Assembly: GCA_023229435.1 (NCBI GenBank)
Contig: JALNZF010000002.1
Location: forward strand, 1 to 64,000
Direction: 5' to 3'
Length of the DNA stretch: 64,000 nt
Source of the DNA: Nitrospirota bacterium
GTDB taxonomy: Bacteria; Nitrospirota; UBA9217
Position numbers and translations under genes: made by a program. The notes below the pieces were generated by a model. It saw only the letters and a program-made list of their open reading frames with translations. It made no database searches and was not told where the DNA came from. Positions 1 to 7,949 of the stretch are shown one piece after another; position 1 is the first letter of the stretch, and each line of letters starts with the position of its first letter.

Positions 1-168
1 CTTCGGGGCAGTTCGAATTTAACGTTTTTGTAGGGCAAGGCTTCAGCCTTGCTGATACCGAAAAGCCGCAACCCTGAAGGGTTGCCCTACAACTCAATGA
101 AAACATAAAAAACCCAAACATCGACAATCTTTTGTCGATGTTATAGGCGTAAGCGCCTAAGCGAATAA
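1..168. repeat. dispersed palindromic repeat, copy A
   Basis: An intergenic repeat that recurs at 13988-14110. Both copies start with CTTCGGGG, contain a long imperfect hairpin (GTAGGGCAA near 30 pairs with TTGCCCTAC near 84; GCAAGGCT and AGCCTTGC form an inner hairpin) and end with GGCGTAAGCGCCTAAG. This copy carries about 40 extra bases, including a small TCGACAA/TTGTCGA hairpin at 121-138, just before the shared tail. No coding potential is seen. Confidence 0.8.
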
Positions 169-197
169 AAAAGCCACGGAATCGATTTTCCGTGGCC
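164..197 (-). terminator. intrinsic terminator for the RR-lpxC transcript
   Basis: On the minus strand an 8-bp stem (GCCACGGA / TCCGTGGC, 173-180 with 189-196) is followed directly by a run of T. It lies about 290 bp beyond the stop of the RR-LpxC gene and is the first terminator-like structure after it. The plus strand lacks a T-run. Confidence 0.65.
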
Positions 198-490
198 CTT
201 GGGTTTCCTGGCATTCTATTTATGCAATAAAAAACTAATAGAATCCCCCCTCGGCCACGGCGATGCGCTGCCATGCTGCAATGTGACCAGCTTTAAGGAT
301 GACCACGGGAGGGGTATACATAAGGTGAATATAGTGGAACTGTTTTCCCCTGTCAAGATTTTTGTTGGCAGCGTTATGAATGTAATATACGCACGAATCG
401 CGGGGCGAAGCGATCGGCGCGGGGCAACCCGGCAGCGTTTACCTTGTCGGATTTCGCACAACCTGCCCCAGCATGCCTAAGGCAGGGGCT
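198..490. other. gap without a convincing gene
   Basis: About 290 bp between the terminator and the lpxC fusion. Short open frames exist on both strands, but none has a ribosome binding site or a recognisable protein. It is probably the 3' untranslated region of the minus-strand gene. Confidence 0.5.
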
Positions 491-1828
491 CTACCCTGCC
501 TGCGAACCGGAGCTGCTCTGAACAGCCTGGTACAAGCGCTGCACCAGGGCCTGATTGTAGCTGTGGGAGGTCATGTTGGCGGTAATGCGTCCTCTGATGC
601 GAAGGCCGAGAAGGTTGAGGTCTCCGATCAGGTCCAATATCTTGTGGCGCACGAATTCGTCGGGATAACGGAGTTCCGTGTTGATGACCTTGCCGTCGTA
701 CATGATGATGTGGGAATTGAGATATCCGCCGCCGACCTTTCCCAGCTTCTGGGCCATGTCGATATTCTCAAAGGTGTTGAAGGAGCGGGCCGGGGCTATC
801 TCCCTGGCGAAAGACCCGCGTTCAGGATTGAACGTGAGGATCTGTTCACCTATGGGCAGCGGGTAGTCAACCCTCATCGATATCTCGAACCCTTCAAAGG
901 GCTCCGCCGTGAGATGCTTTTCATGCTTCGCCTCGTTTCCCACGCCGATCTTCTTGCGGATGACGGCAACCCGGGTGAGAGCAGACTGTTCCTCGATCCC
1001 TGCCTCTTCTATGAGGTTGCAGAAATCCCTGGCGGACCCGTCTATGTTCGGTATCTCCTCGTCAACCTTTATGAGCACGTTGGTTATGCCGTACATGGAA
1101 AGGGCCGCCATCAGATGTTCAATGGTGCGCACCCGCCGCCTGCCGTTGTCCAGGGTTGTGGAGTTGGCGGAGAAGGTCTGCGATGAGACGGACTGGGAGT
1201 AATCCTCAAGTGAGGTAATATGTCCGCGGATGGTCTGACCGTCAAGCGTTTGAAAGATGATCCCTTCGTTGGTCCCGAGGGAGCTCAGAATGACGCCGGT
1301 GTTCCGGCCGCTCAGGAGCCCGATGCCGTTCAGGACCACATTCCCCCTGATGGTGCGCTGAGGTTCGGGGGAATCCACCACGTCCACCGCGCCGGGAGGT
1401 ATCGAAAGGTCGGCGCTGACGATCTCGAGTCTCGTATCCGAGGGCAGGCTCTCGTTGCTTCCGGAAGGCCGATGCTTCAGGGCGGACGCCACCTTGTCGA
1501 GCAAGACCTCCAGCTGCAGCGGTTTTTCCAAAAAATCATAGGCGCCGGCCTTTATGGCGGCAACCGCCGTCTCGATCCCGGCATGTCCGCTCATCATGAT
1601 GACGGGGAGCGCGGGGAACCGGTCATGCAGGCGTTTCAGGAGCTGCATACCGTCGATGCCGGGAAGCCAGATATCCAGCAGGACAAGAGAGGGCTCGAGC
1701 GTATCGAGCTTCTGCCAGAAGCTCTCAGCATCCGGAAATGAGATGACCTGATGCCCCTCGTCCTTCAGAATGTTCGCAACGGTGGAACAGATGGAAGATT
1801 CGTCGTCTATTATGCAGATAGGATTCAT
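491..1828 (-). CDS. lpxC: response-regulator receiver / LpxC deacetylase fusion
   Basis: A two-domain protein of 445 residues. Residues 1-118 form a receiver domain: acidic pair D8/D9, phospho-acceptor D52 in LLDIWLPG, and K102 in the FLEKP loop. After a linker of about 35 residues, 158-435 match LpxC, the zinc amidase that deacetylates UDP-3-O-acyl-GlcNAc and commits it to lipid A synthesis. Zinc and catalytic residues are present: E237/H238 in TIEHL, D263 in IDGSA, H395 and D399 in FVRHKILDLIGD, D403 and H422. The usual GLHTG motif near the start of the domain reads GLLSG, so the histidine equivalent to E. coli H19 is leucine (codon CTC). LpxC is normally a single-domain protein of about 300 residues. 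It may be a phosphorylation-controlled LpxC or a paralogue with altered activity. No lipid A genes are adjacent. Confidence 0.88.
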   Translation of the reverse strand: MNPICIIDDESSICSTVANILKDEGHQVISFPDAESFWQKLDTLEPSLVLLDIWLPGIDGMQLLKRLHDRFPALPVIMMSGHAGIETAVAAIKAGAYDFLEKPLQLEVLLDKVASALKHRPSGSNESLPSDTRLEIVSADLSIPPGAVDVVDSPEPQRTIRGNVVLNGIGLLSGRNTGVILSSLGTNEGIIFQTLDGQTIRGHITSLEDYSQSVSSQTFSANSTTLDNGRRRVRTIEHLMAALSMYGITNVLIKVDEEIPNIDGSARDFCNLIEEAGIEEQSALTRVAVIRKKIGVGNEAKHEKHLTAEPFEGFEISMRVDYPLPIGEQILTFNPERGSFAREIAPARSFNTFENIDMAQKLGKVGGGYLNSHIIMYDGKVINTELRYPDEFVRHKILDLIGDLNLLGLRIRGRITANMTSHSYNQALVQRLYQAVQSSSGSQAG

Positions 1829-1845
1829 GTAAATGATTTTATACC

Positions 1846-2139
1846 TTACGAAGTTGTAGCATGCAGACGCAAACCGAGCGCCTTCACAACCTTGAGTATT
1901 GTGGCAAACTCAGGATTGCCGTTCGGAGAGAGAGCCTTGTAAAGACTTTCGCGGCCGAGTCCGGCTTTACGGGCAACCTGAGACATGCCCTTTGCTCTCG
2001 CGATGTCACCAAGTGCCGCAGAAATCAGGGCGGGGTCACTGTCCTCAATGGCGGCTTCAAGATAATTCGCCATGTCTTCGTCCGTCTTGAGGTAATCCAC
2101 TACGTCCCATTTCGTTGTTTTGAGCTTTCCTTTTTTCAT
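1846..2139 (-). CDS. HTH antitoxin of a RelE-type toxin-antitoxin pair
   Basis: A 97-residue protein of the addiction-module antidote family (HigA-like). An N-terminal stretch with W11 and the YLKTDEDMANYLEAA segment precedes a helix-turn-helix at about 50-90 (ARAKGMSQVARKAG, then LGRESLYKAL). It follows the toxin gene by 13 bp and has a good ribosome site (GGAGGG) in that gap. Toxin-first order is typical of this family. Such antitoxins bind their toxin and repress their own operon. The family call is secure; activity is inferred. Confidence 0.85.
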   Translation of the reverse strand: MKKGKLKTTKWDVVDYLKTDEDMANYLEAAIEDSDPALISAALGDIARAKGMSQVARKAGLGRESLYKALSPNGNPEFATILKVVKALGLRLHATTS

Positions 2140-2152
2140 GGTGCCCTCCTAA

Positions 2153-2443
2153 TTACAGCATCCGCGCCATTTCAATCGCTTTTTCAATATCCCGCGTCTG
2201 CGTGCGCTTATCGCCACCCGCAAGCAGGATTACTACTTCCCGGCCGCGATGTACGAAATAAACCCTGTAGCCAGGACCGTAATCGATTCGCAGCTCTGAA
2301 ATGCCCTCTCTCAGAGGCGACACGTCTCCAGGGTTCCCCAGCATCATACGCCGAAGCCGCGTGTTAATTCTGGCAACAGCCCGTTGATCACGAAACCCCA
2401 TAAGCCATCGTTCGAAGACCTCTGTCTTACGAATTTCGATCAC
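2153..2443 (-). CDS. RelE/ParE-superfamily toxin
   Basis: A 96-residue basic protein with the layout of the addiction-module killer family. It begins with IEIRKTEVFERWL, has the LREGISELRIDYGPGYRVYF core (about 44-65) and ends with the conserved VILLAGGDKRTQTRDIEKA segment. Members are usually ribosome-dependent mRNA interferases or related toxins. It lies directly upstream of its HTH antitoxin in the same transcript. The gene appears intact, with no frameshift. Confidence 0.85.
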   Translation of the reverse strand: MIEIRKTEVFERWLMGFRDQRAVARINTRLRRMMLGNPGDVSPLREGISELRIDYGPGYRVYFVHRGREVVILLAGGDKRTQTRDIEKAIEMARML

Positions 2444-2630
2444 AAATTAATTGTATCCCATAGGATGCATGAAGTCAAGGAGAATGTTTCCGTAGATGGA
2501 GTGGGGTATGAATGATTGAACGATAAATCAGCAAAATATAATATTGCTAAGACTGGCAACTACCACAAATACAGGAAGTACACATCACCGCAAACTGCAA
2601 CCGGCATCCATTAACTCCTGTGAGATCCTG

Positions 2631-2927
2631 TTATTGCAGTCTCGCTCCGCACTTTTTACAGACATGTCGATTGATATCGGTGCCCAGGTATTTCCCGCAG
2701 GAGGGGCATTTCCAGTTCTGGGAGGTAAAGCCGATGTACGAGCCGATAATAACAGCCTGGGCCCCGAAGAGGGTGACTTTTGAAAATGCTCCGAAGAGAT
2801 CGGGGCGCTTATAGACCACTGCGCACAGAAGAACGGAAAAGAGCGCTGCCGCTATCGCCATGAACTGGCGGTTCTGGCATGTATGGAACTCCTGCATGAT
2901 CTGTTTGGGATCTTTTTTTTGTGTCAT
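2631..2927 (-). CDS. small membrane protein with C-terminal zinc ribbon
   Basis: A 98-residue protein whose start is set by the AGAAGGAA site 5-6 bp upstream of the ATG at 2927. An upstream in-frame start would add 14 unlikely residues. Two hydrophobic segments (about 22-40 and 53-72) are followed by a zinc ribbon with two Cys-x2-Cys knuckles (CPSC and CKKC) separated by about 15 residues. The topology suggests a membrane-anchored zinc ribbon. I do not recognise the family and infer no function. The next gene upstream on the same strand is the SEC-C protein, about 50 bp away, so they may be co-transcribed. Confidence 0.6.
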   Translation of the reverse strand: MTQKKDPKQIMQEFHTCQNRQFMAIAAALFSVLLCAVVYKRPDLFGAFSKVTLFGAQAVIIGSYIGFTSQNWKCPSCGKYLGTDINRHVCKKCGARLQ

Positions 2928-2978
2928 CGTATTTCCTTCTGGTCGAACGGGAGCAAAACGGGCCGCCAAGCCTGTTTT

Positions 2979-3473
2979 TCAGCCGGCCTGCGCGCCGCAG
3001 CACTTCTTGAATTTTTTGCCGCTCCCGCATGAGCAGGGATCGTTGCGGCCGATCTTGGGGGCAACGCGGATGGACGGTTTCGGCATGGTCTTTCCCGTTG
3101 TAAAGTACCAGGCCCCCTGTTCCTTTTTGAACCGGGAGAGCTCGTGATGTTCCTGCCTATTCCCCTTCTCGGAATAGGACACCACAAATTCCACCTGGCC
3201 CTCGCTGTCTTCCGGTCCGCCGGCAGTCGTCTGAACGATTGTGATCCCATGCCATACCGTGCTGGCAGCCCAGGCGCGGCTGCTTTGCTCGTCATAGCCC
3301 GACCGGTGTTCAGGATGAAGAGAGGTGAGAAGATAATCGATCTCTTGCTTGACATAGGCGCTGTAGCGGGAGCGCATAAGCTGCTCCGCGGTCAGCGCCG
3401 GCAGCTCACCCTTGATCAACGGGCGACAGCACGCGTCATAGGCAACTTGTGAACCACAGGGACAAAGATCCAT
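2979..3473 (-). CDS. YchJ-family protein with SEC-C motifs at both ends
   Basis: A 164-residue protein of the YchJ/UPF0225 family. It opens with a SEC-C-like metal motif (MDLCPCGS, then ACC) and closes with a classic one (RNDPCSCGSGKKFKKCC). The central NTF2-like part carries LMRSRYSAYV and the HEFSRFK-type strand typical of YchJ. SEC-C motifs bind zinc and occur in SecA and other nucleic-acid or ribosome-associated proteins. The precise role of YchJ proteins is not established. Length and motif order are normal for the family. Confidence 0.88.
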   Translation of the reverse strand: MDLCPCGSQVAYDACCRPLIKGELPALTAEQLMRSRYSAYVKQEIDYLLTSLHPEHRSGYDEQSSRAWAASTVWHGITIVQTTAGGPEDSEGQVEFVVSYSEKGNRQEHHELSRFKKEQGAWYFTTGKTMPKPSIRVAPKIGRNDPCSCGSGKKFKKCCGAQAG

Positions 3474-4005
3474 TCCGTACTCCTTACGCGCGAATTCGAG
3501 GTCTACCCGGCGCCGTCCTCATGACAGCCCGCTTTCCGGTGAGATGAATAAATATCATACAAAAAACCGCAATGAAGCGCAACGAGAAAAAAGGACTCGT
3601 GTTGGGTAAAGCTTTTTTGATTCTGCCTTTCCCCTGCGCCGGGTAGCTCTGAGCGAAAGACGCGCATAGCAATGCTGCACAAATCGTAGTTGCGAGAACA
3701 AGACCAGGCAGACACGGCCTCGCCCTTTTAAAAGGGCGAGGGTGGAGTGCTGCGAGACCTGCATACCAGGGTGGAGATACTGTATATAGCCCTGCATGCT
3801 GCGCGGCCGAGCGATGAGCTGCCCAAAAAAACAGATGCACACGTAAACGATCCATGCTCGCCAATTTTGCATTGATTCCAGGCCGGGCAGTGTGCTATAG
3901 TTCACGGTGCCTGAGAAGCGCGTGTTTTTCTGATGAGACCGCCTTACGGGCAGCCGTTCGCAGCAGGCTTTTGCAAATGCATCAGAATAACCGGGGGTGA
4001 AGCCC
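3474..4005. other. 530-bp gap with a perfect palindrome, no gene seen
   Basis: Divergent intergenic region between the YchJ-like gene and threonine synthase. Open frames here lack ribosome sites and recognisable sequence. The notable content is the 24-bp palindrome at 3718-3741. It is likely to hold the promoter of the thrC operon, but no clear -35/-10 pair stands out. Confidence 0.5.
3718..3741. promoter_or_regulatory. 24-bp perfect palindrome upstream of thrC
   Basis: The centre is CGCCCTTTTAAAAGGGCG, extended by CCT/AGG to 24 bp with no mismatch and no loop. A loop-free palindrome suits a dimeric DNA-binding protein better than an RNA hairpin. It lies about 265 bp before the threonine synthase start. 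Regulator and role are unknown. Confidence 0.4.
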
Positions 4006-5352
4006 ATGTCATATCGAGCCTGGTTCCAATGCATCAATGAAAAATGCAATGAGCAGTATCCGCTCAACAAGATCGTCTACCGCTGCAAGACCTGCGATTC
4101 ACTGCTGGAAGTAAAGCACGACATGCAGGCCCTTGCCCACCGGAGCGCCAAGGCGTGGATGAAGATCTTCGAGGACCGCTACAAGTCCACCCAGTGGCCC
4201 TACGGCTCGGGCATCTGGGGCAAGAAGGAATGGGTCCTGCCGCAGATCGCCGATGAGAACATCGTCTCGCTCTACGAAGGCGGCTCCAACCTGTTCTGGG
4301 CAGAGCGGTTCGGCAAGATCATCGGCGTGGACAACCTCTGGCTCAAGCTCTGCGGCAACTCCCACAGCGGATCGTTCAAGGACCTCGGCATGACCGTGCT
4401 CGTGTCGCAGGTCAAGCAGATGATCAGCGAGGGCGCTCCTATCCAGGCCGTGGCCTGCGCCTCGACCGGAGACACATCCGCCGCGCTTGCGGTCTACTGC
4501 GCCGCCGCCGGAATCCAGTCCATCGTGCTTCTTCCCAAGGGCAAGATATCCATGGCCCAGCTCGTCCAACCGATCGCCAACGGCGCCCTGGTCCTGTCGC
4601 TGGACACGGACTTCGACGGCTGCATGCGCGTGGTGCGGGAGATAACGAAGGACGAGACGATCTACCTGGCCAATTCCATGAACTCGCTCAGGATCGAGGG
4701 TCAGAAGACCGTGGGCATCGAGATCGTCCAGCAGTTCGACTGGGAGGTCCCCGACGTGATCGTCATTCCCGGCGGGAACCTGGGGAATGTCTCGGCCCTC
4801 GGCAGCGGACTGCTCATGATGCGCGACCTCGGGCTGATCACCAAGCTGCCGAGGATCGTGGTCGCCCAGGCGGAACGCGCCAATCCGCTCTATCGTTCCT
4901 ATATGAAGAACTTCGCTTCCTTCGAACCCATGGAGGCCGGGAAGACGCTGGCAAGCGCGATCCAGATCGGCGACCCGGTGAGCATCGAGAAGGCGATCCG
5001 GACGCTCAAGCAGTTCGACGGCATCGTCATGGACGCCACGGAGCAGGAGCTGTCCGATGCCGCCGCGCTGGGCGACCGGACCGGCATGTTCAACTGCCCG
5101 CACACCGGCGTTGCCCTGGCCGCGATGATAAAGCTGATCAAGGCCGGCAAGATCGACAAGTCCGAGCATGTGGTGGTCATCTCCACGGCCCACGGGCTCA
5201 AGTTCACCGACTTCAAGATCAATTATCACGAAGGGAAGCTTGGCTTCCCCAGCCAGTACGCGAACAAACCCATTGAAGTGTCTGCGAATGTGGGCGCGGT
5301 CAAGGAAGCGCTCACGAACGCATTGAAAAAGAGGAGAGAACAGAATGTCTAA
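4006..5352 (+). CDS. thrC: threonine synthase
   Basis: A pyridoxal-phosphate enzyme of 448 residues that converts O-phosphohomoserine to threonine and phosphate. An N-terminal zinc-ribbon-like segment has four cysteines (9, 14, 27 and 30). The PLP lysine is K125 in SGSFKD, and the phosphate-binding loop is the GGNLGN motif near 255-260. The ATG at 4006 is preferred over the GTG at 3997 because GGGGGTGA sits 5 bp before it. The gene overlaps the following transsulfuration gene by 8 bp. This pairs two enzymes that can compete for the same activated homoserine. Assignment as a threonine-synthase-family enzyme is firm, the exact substrate less so. Confidence 0.88.
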   Translation: MSYRAWFQCINEKCNEQYPLNKIVYRCKTCDSLLEVKHDMQALAHRSAKAWMKIFEDRYKSTQWPYGSGIWGKKEWVLPQIADENIVSLYEGGSNLFWAERFGKIIGVDNLWLKLCGNSHSGSFKDLGMTVLVSQVKQMISEGAPIQAVACASTGDTSAALAVYCAAAGIQSIVLLPKGKISMAQLVQPIANGALVLSLDTDFDGCMRVVREITKDETIYLANSMNSLRIEGQKTVGIEIVQQFDWEVPDVIVIPGGNLGNVSALGSGLLMMRDLGLITKLPRIVVAQAERANPLYRSYMKNFASFEPMEAGKTLASAIQIGDPVSIEKAIRTLKQFDGIVMDATEQELSDAAALGDRTGMFNCPHTGVALAAMIKLIKAGKIDKSEHVVVISTAHGLKFTDFKINYHEGKLGFPSQYANKPIEVSANVGAVKEALTNALKKRREQNV

Positions 5353-6553
5353 GAAACCGTCCGATCCCAAAAAATGGAAGCCGGCCACCCTCGGCATCCA
5401 CGGCCTGGACCGTGTTCATCATGCCCACTTCGCGGTCTCCACGCCGATCGTGCATACCTCGAACTACTATTTTAATAACACCCAGGAAGTCTACGACTTC
5501 ATGAAGGCAAAGAGCGAAGGCAAACTCCTGCGCGAGCACGAGTACGGCCGCTACGGCAACCCGACCCAAACCGAGTGCGAACGGAAGCTTGCCGCCATCG
5601 AGGGCGCCGAGCGCGCGGTGCTGTTCTCCAGCGGCATGTCCGCCGTGATCCTCACCCTCATGACCTTCATGCGCCGCGACGGCCACATCATCTTCACGAG
5701 CGACTGTTATCGTCAGACGCGCGACTTCGCCTCGAACCTGCTGGCCGAGTTCGGCATCCAGGTATCTCTGGTAGATCCGACCGCGAAAGCCATTGAGAAG
5801 GCGATCAGGCCCAACACGAACATCATCTTCACGGAATCGCCCACGAACCCGTACCTGCGCTGCCTGGACCTCCCCGCGGTGGTGAAGGTCGCGAAGAAAC
5901 ACAAGGTCTTGACCATCATCGACGCAACGCTGGCCACGCCGTACAACATCAAGCCGCTTGATATGGGCGTCGATGTCGTGGTCCACTCGTCCACCAAGTA
6001 TCAGGGAGGCCATAACGACCTCCTGGCCGGCGTCGCTCTCGGCTCGGACAAGCTCATGAACGACGTCTACCGCATGCAGCGCATGATCGGCGCCGTGCCA
6101 GGTCCGCTCACCTGCTTCCTGCTGGAACGGGGACTCAAGACCTTCGGCCTCCGGATGAAACACCACAACGAGGCGGGATTGGCCGTCGCGCGGATGCTCG
6201 AAGCGCATCCGAAAATCGAAAAGGTCTGGTACCCCGGCCTGAATTCCCACCCGGACCGGAAGATCGCTAAGGCGCAGATGAAAGGCTTCGGCAGCGTGGT
6301 CACGTTCCTGCTCCGGGGCAACGACGCGAAGACCCGGAAGTTCATCGACTCGCTCGAACTGTTCCTGATCACCCCCAGCCTCGGCGGCAGCGAAAGCCTG
6401 GTGACCCAGATGTGGATGATGTCGTTCTTCGACTACCCCGAAGACTTCCGCAAGAAGATCGGGATGGAGGACAACCTGGTGCGACTGGCGCTCGGCCTGG
6501 AGGATGTGGACGACCTGATCGCGGACCTGAAGCAGGCGTTGGAGAAAATTTAA
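5345..6553 (+). CDS. cystathionine gamma-synthase / transsulfuration-family PLP enzyme
   Basis: A 402-residue member of the Cys/Met metabolism PLP family (MetB/MetC/MetY). Visible landmarks are the EYGRYGNPTQ segment near 66-75, D193 in the cofactor-binding strand, and the Schiff-base lysine K218 in HSSTKYQGGHND. The C-terminal SLGGSESLV segment is typical of cystathionine synthases and lyases. Its ATG lies inside the last codons of thrC, so translation is coupled. The neighbourhood suggests an activated homoserine ester, possibly O-phosphohomoserine as in plants, as the shared substrate. That is inference. Synthase, lyase or sulfhydrylase activity cannot be separated from sequence alone. Confidence 0.82.
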   Translation: MSKKPSDPKKWKPATLGIHGLDRVHHAHFAVSTPIVHTSNYYFNNTQEVYDFMKAKSEGKLLREHEYGRYGNPTQTECERKLAAIEGAERAVLFSSGMSAVILTLMTFMRRDGHIIFTSDCYRQTRDFASNLLAEFGIQVSLVDPTAKAIEKAIRPNTNIIFTESPTNPYLRCLDLPAVVKVAKKHKVLTIIDATLATPYNIKPLDMGVDVVVHSSTKYQGGHNDLLAGVALGSDKLMNDVYRMQRMIGAVPGPLTCFLLERGLKTFGLRMKHHNEAGLAVARMLEAHPKIEKVWYPGLNSHPDRKIAKAQMKGFGSVVTFLLRGNDAKTRKFIDSLELFLITPSLGGSESLVTQMWMMSFFDYPEDFRKKIGMEDNLVRLALGLEDVDDLIADLKQALEKI

Positions 6554-6837
6554 AAGACGAGGCGAGTCGCGCCTCGGGCGATCAGGGCGGGGGGCTTTCC
6601 GAGCAGAAACGGCGTACCGTTTGCACACTGGGACGAACAGCAAGGGAAACAGACATCACGAGGAGGGTGAAATAAGGAGGGTGAACTCGGATTACTTTGC
6701 GGAAGAATAAATATTCGAACATACCAATTCATGGGAACCGATGATTTCAGCATTGACCGGACCTTCTTTTGACAGGACCTTCTTTTGCCTTGCCTTTTCA
6801 AGGGGTTTATAGTAATCTTTCTTATTTGGAGTGTGTA

Positions 6838-6930
6838 ATGCCTAAAATTGTTACCATAGACAAGCTCGAAAGAGAAATAGAAAAACGCCCACCGCAGGAC
6901 CAGCTCAAGCGGACCTCCCACATGGAGTGA
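6838..6930 (+). pseudogene. 30-codon remnant of a small antitoxin
   Basis: A short frame (MPKIVTIDKLEREIEKRPPQ...) ends after 30 codons, 3 bp before the MntA gene. The pattern 'IDKLEREIEKxPPxDQLK' resembles the start of small antitoxins that accompany PIN toxins, and it breaks off just after QLK. It is best read as a degraded antitoxin, or possibly as a leader peptide for the genes behind it. The stretch before it (6554-6837) has no gene, only a tandem repeat of ACCTTCTTTTG near 6759-6785. Confidence 0.35.
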
Positions 6931-6933
6931 TAA

Positions 6934-7227
6934 ATGATAACCCTGCCGGAAATCAAGAGCGCCCTTCATCAGCATAAATTGTTTCTCTCGGACCGATTCA
7001 AGGTCAAAACAATCGGTGTCTTCGGATCATACGTAAGAGGCGAGCAGAAGGATGGAAGCGACATCGATATTCTCGTGGAGTTTTCCGAACCTGTCGGTTT
7101 CTTCGCTTTTCTCGATCTCGAAGAATACCTGGCTGGTTTGCTCGGCGTCAAAGTCGACTTGGTTTCGAAAAAGGCACTCAAACCCCGAATCGGCAAACAC
7201 ATCCTTCAGGAACTCGTTAGCCTATGA
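6934..7227 (+). CDS. mntA: MntA-type nucleotidyltransferase antitoxin
   Basis: A 97-residue minimal nucleotidyltransferase. The signature GSYVRG (31-36) is followed by the metal-binding pair D43/D45 in SDIDILVEF. In the HepT/MntA system this enzyme transfers AMP onto a tyrosine of the HepT toxin and so neutralises it. It overlaps the HepT gene by 4 bp (ATGA), the usual arrangement. It is complete, with all catalytic residues visible. Confidence 0.9.
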   Translation: MITLPEIKSALHQHKLFLSDRFKVKTIGVFGSYVRGEQKDGSDIDILVEFSEPVGFFAFLDLEEYLAGLLGVKVDLVSKKALKPRIGKHILQELVSL

Positions 7228-7589
7228 CATCCAAGAAGGAATACGGCGATTATATTCAGGACATCGTCGAATCCATAACCGAATCAAGCGAATTCGTGCA
7301 CGGCATGTCCTATGATACTTTCTTGGGCGATAAGAAAACGATAAACGCCGTTATCCGGAGCATCGAGGTCATCGGCGAAGCTGCGAAGAACATTCCTCAA
7401 ACGCTGAGAGACCGTTTTCCCGACATTCCCTGGAAAAAGATGGCCGGGATGAGAGACAAACTGATCCATGAGTATTTCGGCATCGATTTGGAGATCGTAT
7501 GGCAGGTGGCAACCAGCGAGCTTCCGCCGTTGAAACCCAGGTTTATAAAAATGCTGGCGGATATTGAGGGTGAAGAACAGGCGGGATGA
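7224..7589 (+). CDS. hepT: HepT-type HEPN ribonuclease toxin
   Basis: A 121-residue HEPN-domain protein. The RNase and AMPylation motif R-x4-H-x-Y is intact as R77, H82 and Y84 (RDKLIHEY). The preceding segment IEVIGEAAKNIP is typical of the family. HepT cuts RNA or tRNA and is silenced when MntA adenylylates the tyrosine of the motif. The pair forms a complete type VII toxin-antitoxin module. Confidence 0.9.
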   Translation: MTSKKEYGDYIQDIVESITESSEFVHGMSYDTFLGDKKTINAVIRSIEVIGEAAKNIPQTLRDRFPDIPWKKMAGMRDKLIHEYFGIDLEIVWQVATSELPPLKPRFIKMLADIEGEEQAG

Positions 7590-7772
7590 CGAGCGGAGCC
7601 GGAGGATTTGCATGAAGGAGGCATCGCCCTTGTCCCGCTTCAAGGAAAAGCGCATGTATGCGTAACAGTAGAGACTGTCATCGAGAGAATACCGCAAGGC
7701 CGGCTGAAAATGAGTTAATTCATTTTTGACCGGCTTTTTCTTTCCGCGGAGTTGCAGTTGCAATGTACTGCA

Positions 7773-7949
7773 ATGAATGTGGACGCACAGATTCTGAATA
7801 TCGAAAACATTCGTTTGCATCAACGGAATCGCGGGTGGGAAGCACAGTTAGAAACAATGTCGCCAAAGTTGTATCAGTTCAGTGACGTGGATGCCCTGAT
7901 CGAAGATTTTGTAAGGGATGTGGACATGGCGCGGCGAGGTGAATTATGA
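7773..7949 (+). pseudogene. truncated TumE-like toxin (C-terminal part)
   Basis: A frame of 58 codons from the ATG at 7773 (or a few more from a TTG at 7752) without a ribosome site. Its end, YQFSDVDALIEDFVRDV, matches the tail of TumE (DUF6516) proteins, which are normally 90-110 residues. The conserved first half is not found in any upstream frame. Its stop overlaps the start of the next gene, as in intact tumE-tumA pairs. I read it as a toxin remnant that keeps the coupling to its antitoxin. Confidence 0.5.

Noticed and set aside
199..480. ORFs between the left edge and the lpxC fusion
   Set aside because: Overlapping frames on both strands have no ribosome site or similarity. The stretch is likely 3' untranslated DNA.
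3555..4070. Minus-strand ORFs in the thrC upstream gap
   Set aside because: No ribosome sites, odd composition and mutually overlapping frames. One runs into the thrC start.
4099..5397. Long minus-strand ORF (432 codons) opposite threonine synthase
   Set aside because: It is the antisense shadow of a GC-rich conserved gene: rich in Asp, His, Arg and Leu, with no ribosome site and no recognisable domains.
5312..6643. Long minus-strand ORF (443 codons) opposite the transsulfuration gene
   Set aside because: Same reason: its composition mirrors the sense gene and no protein motif is present.
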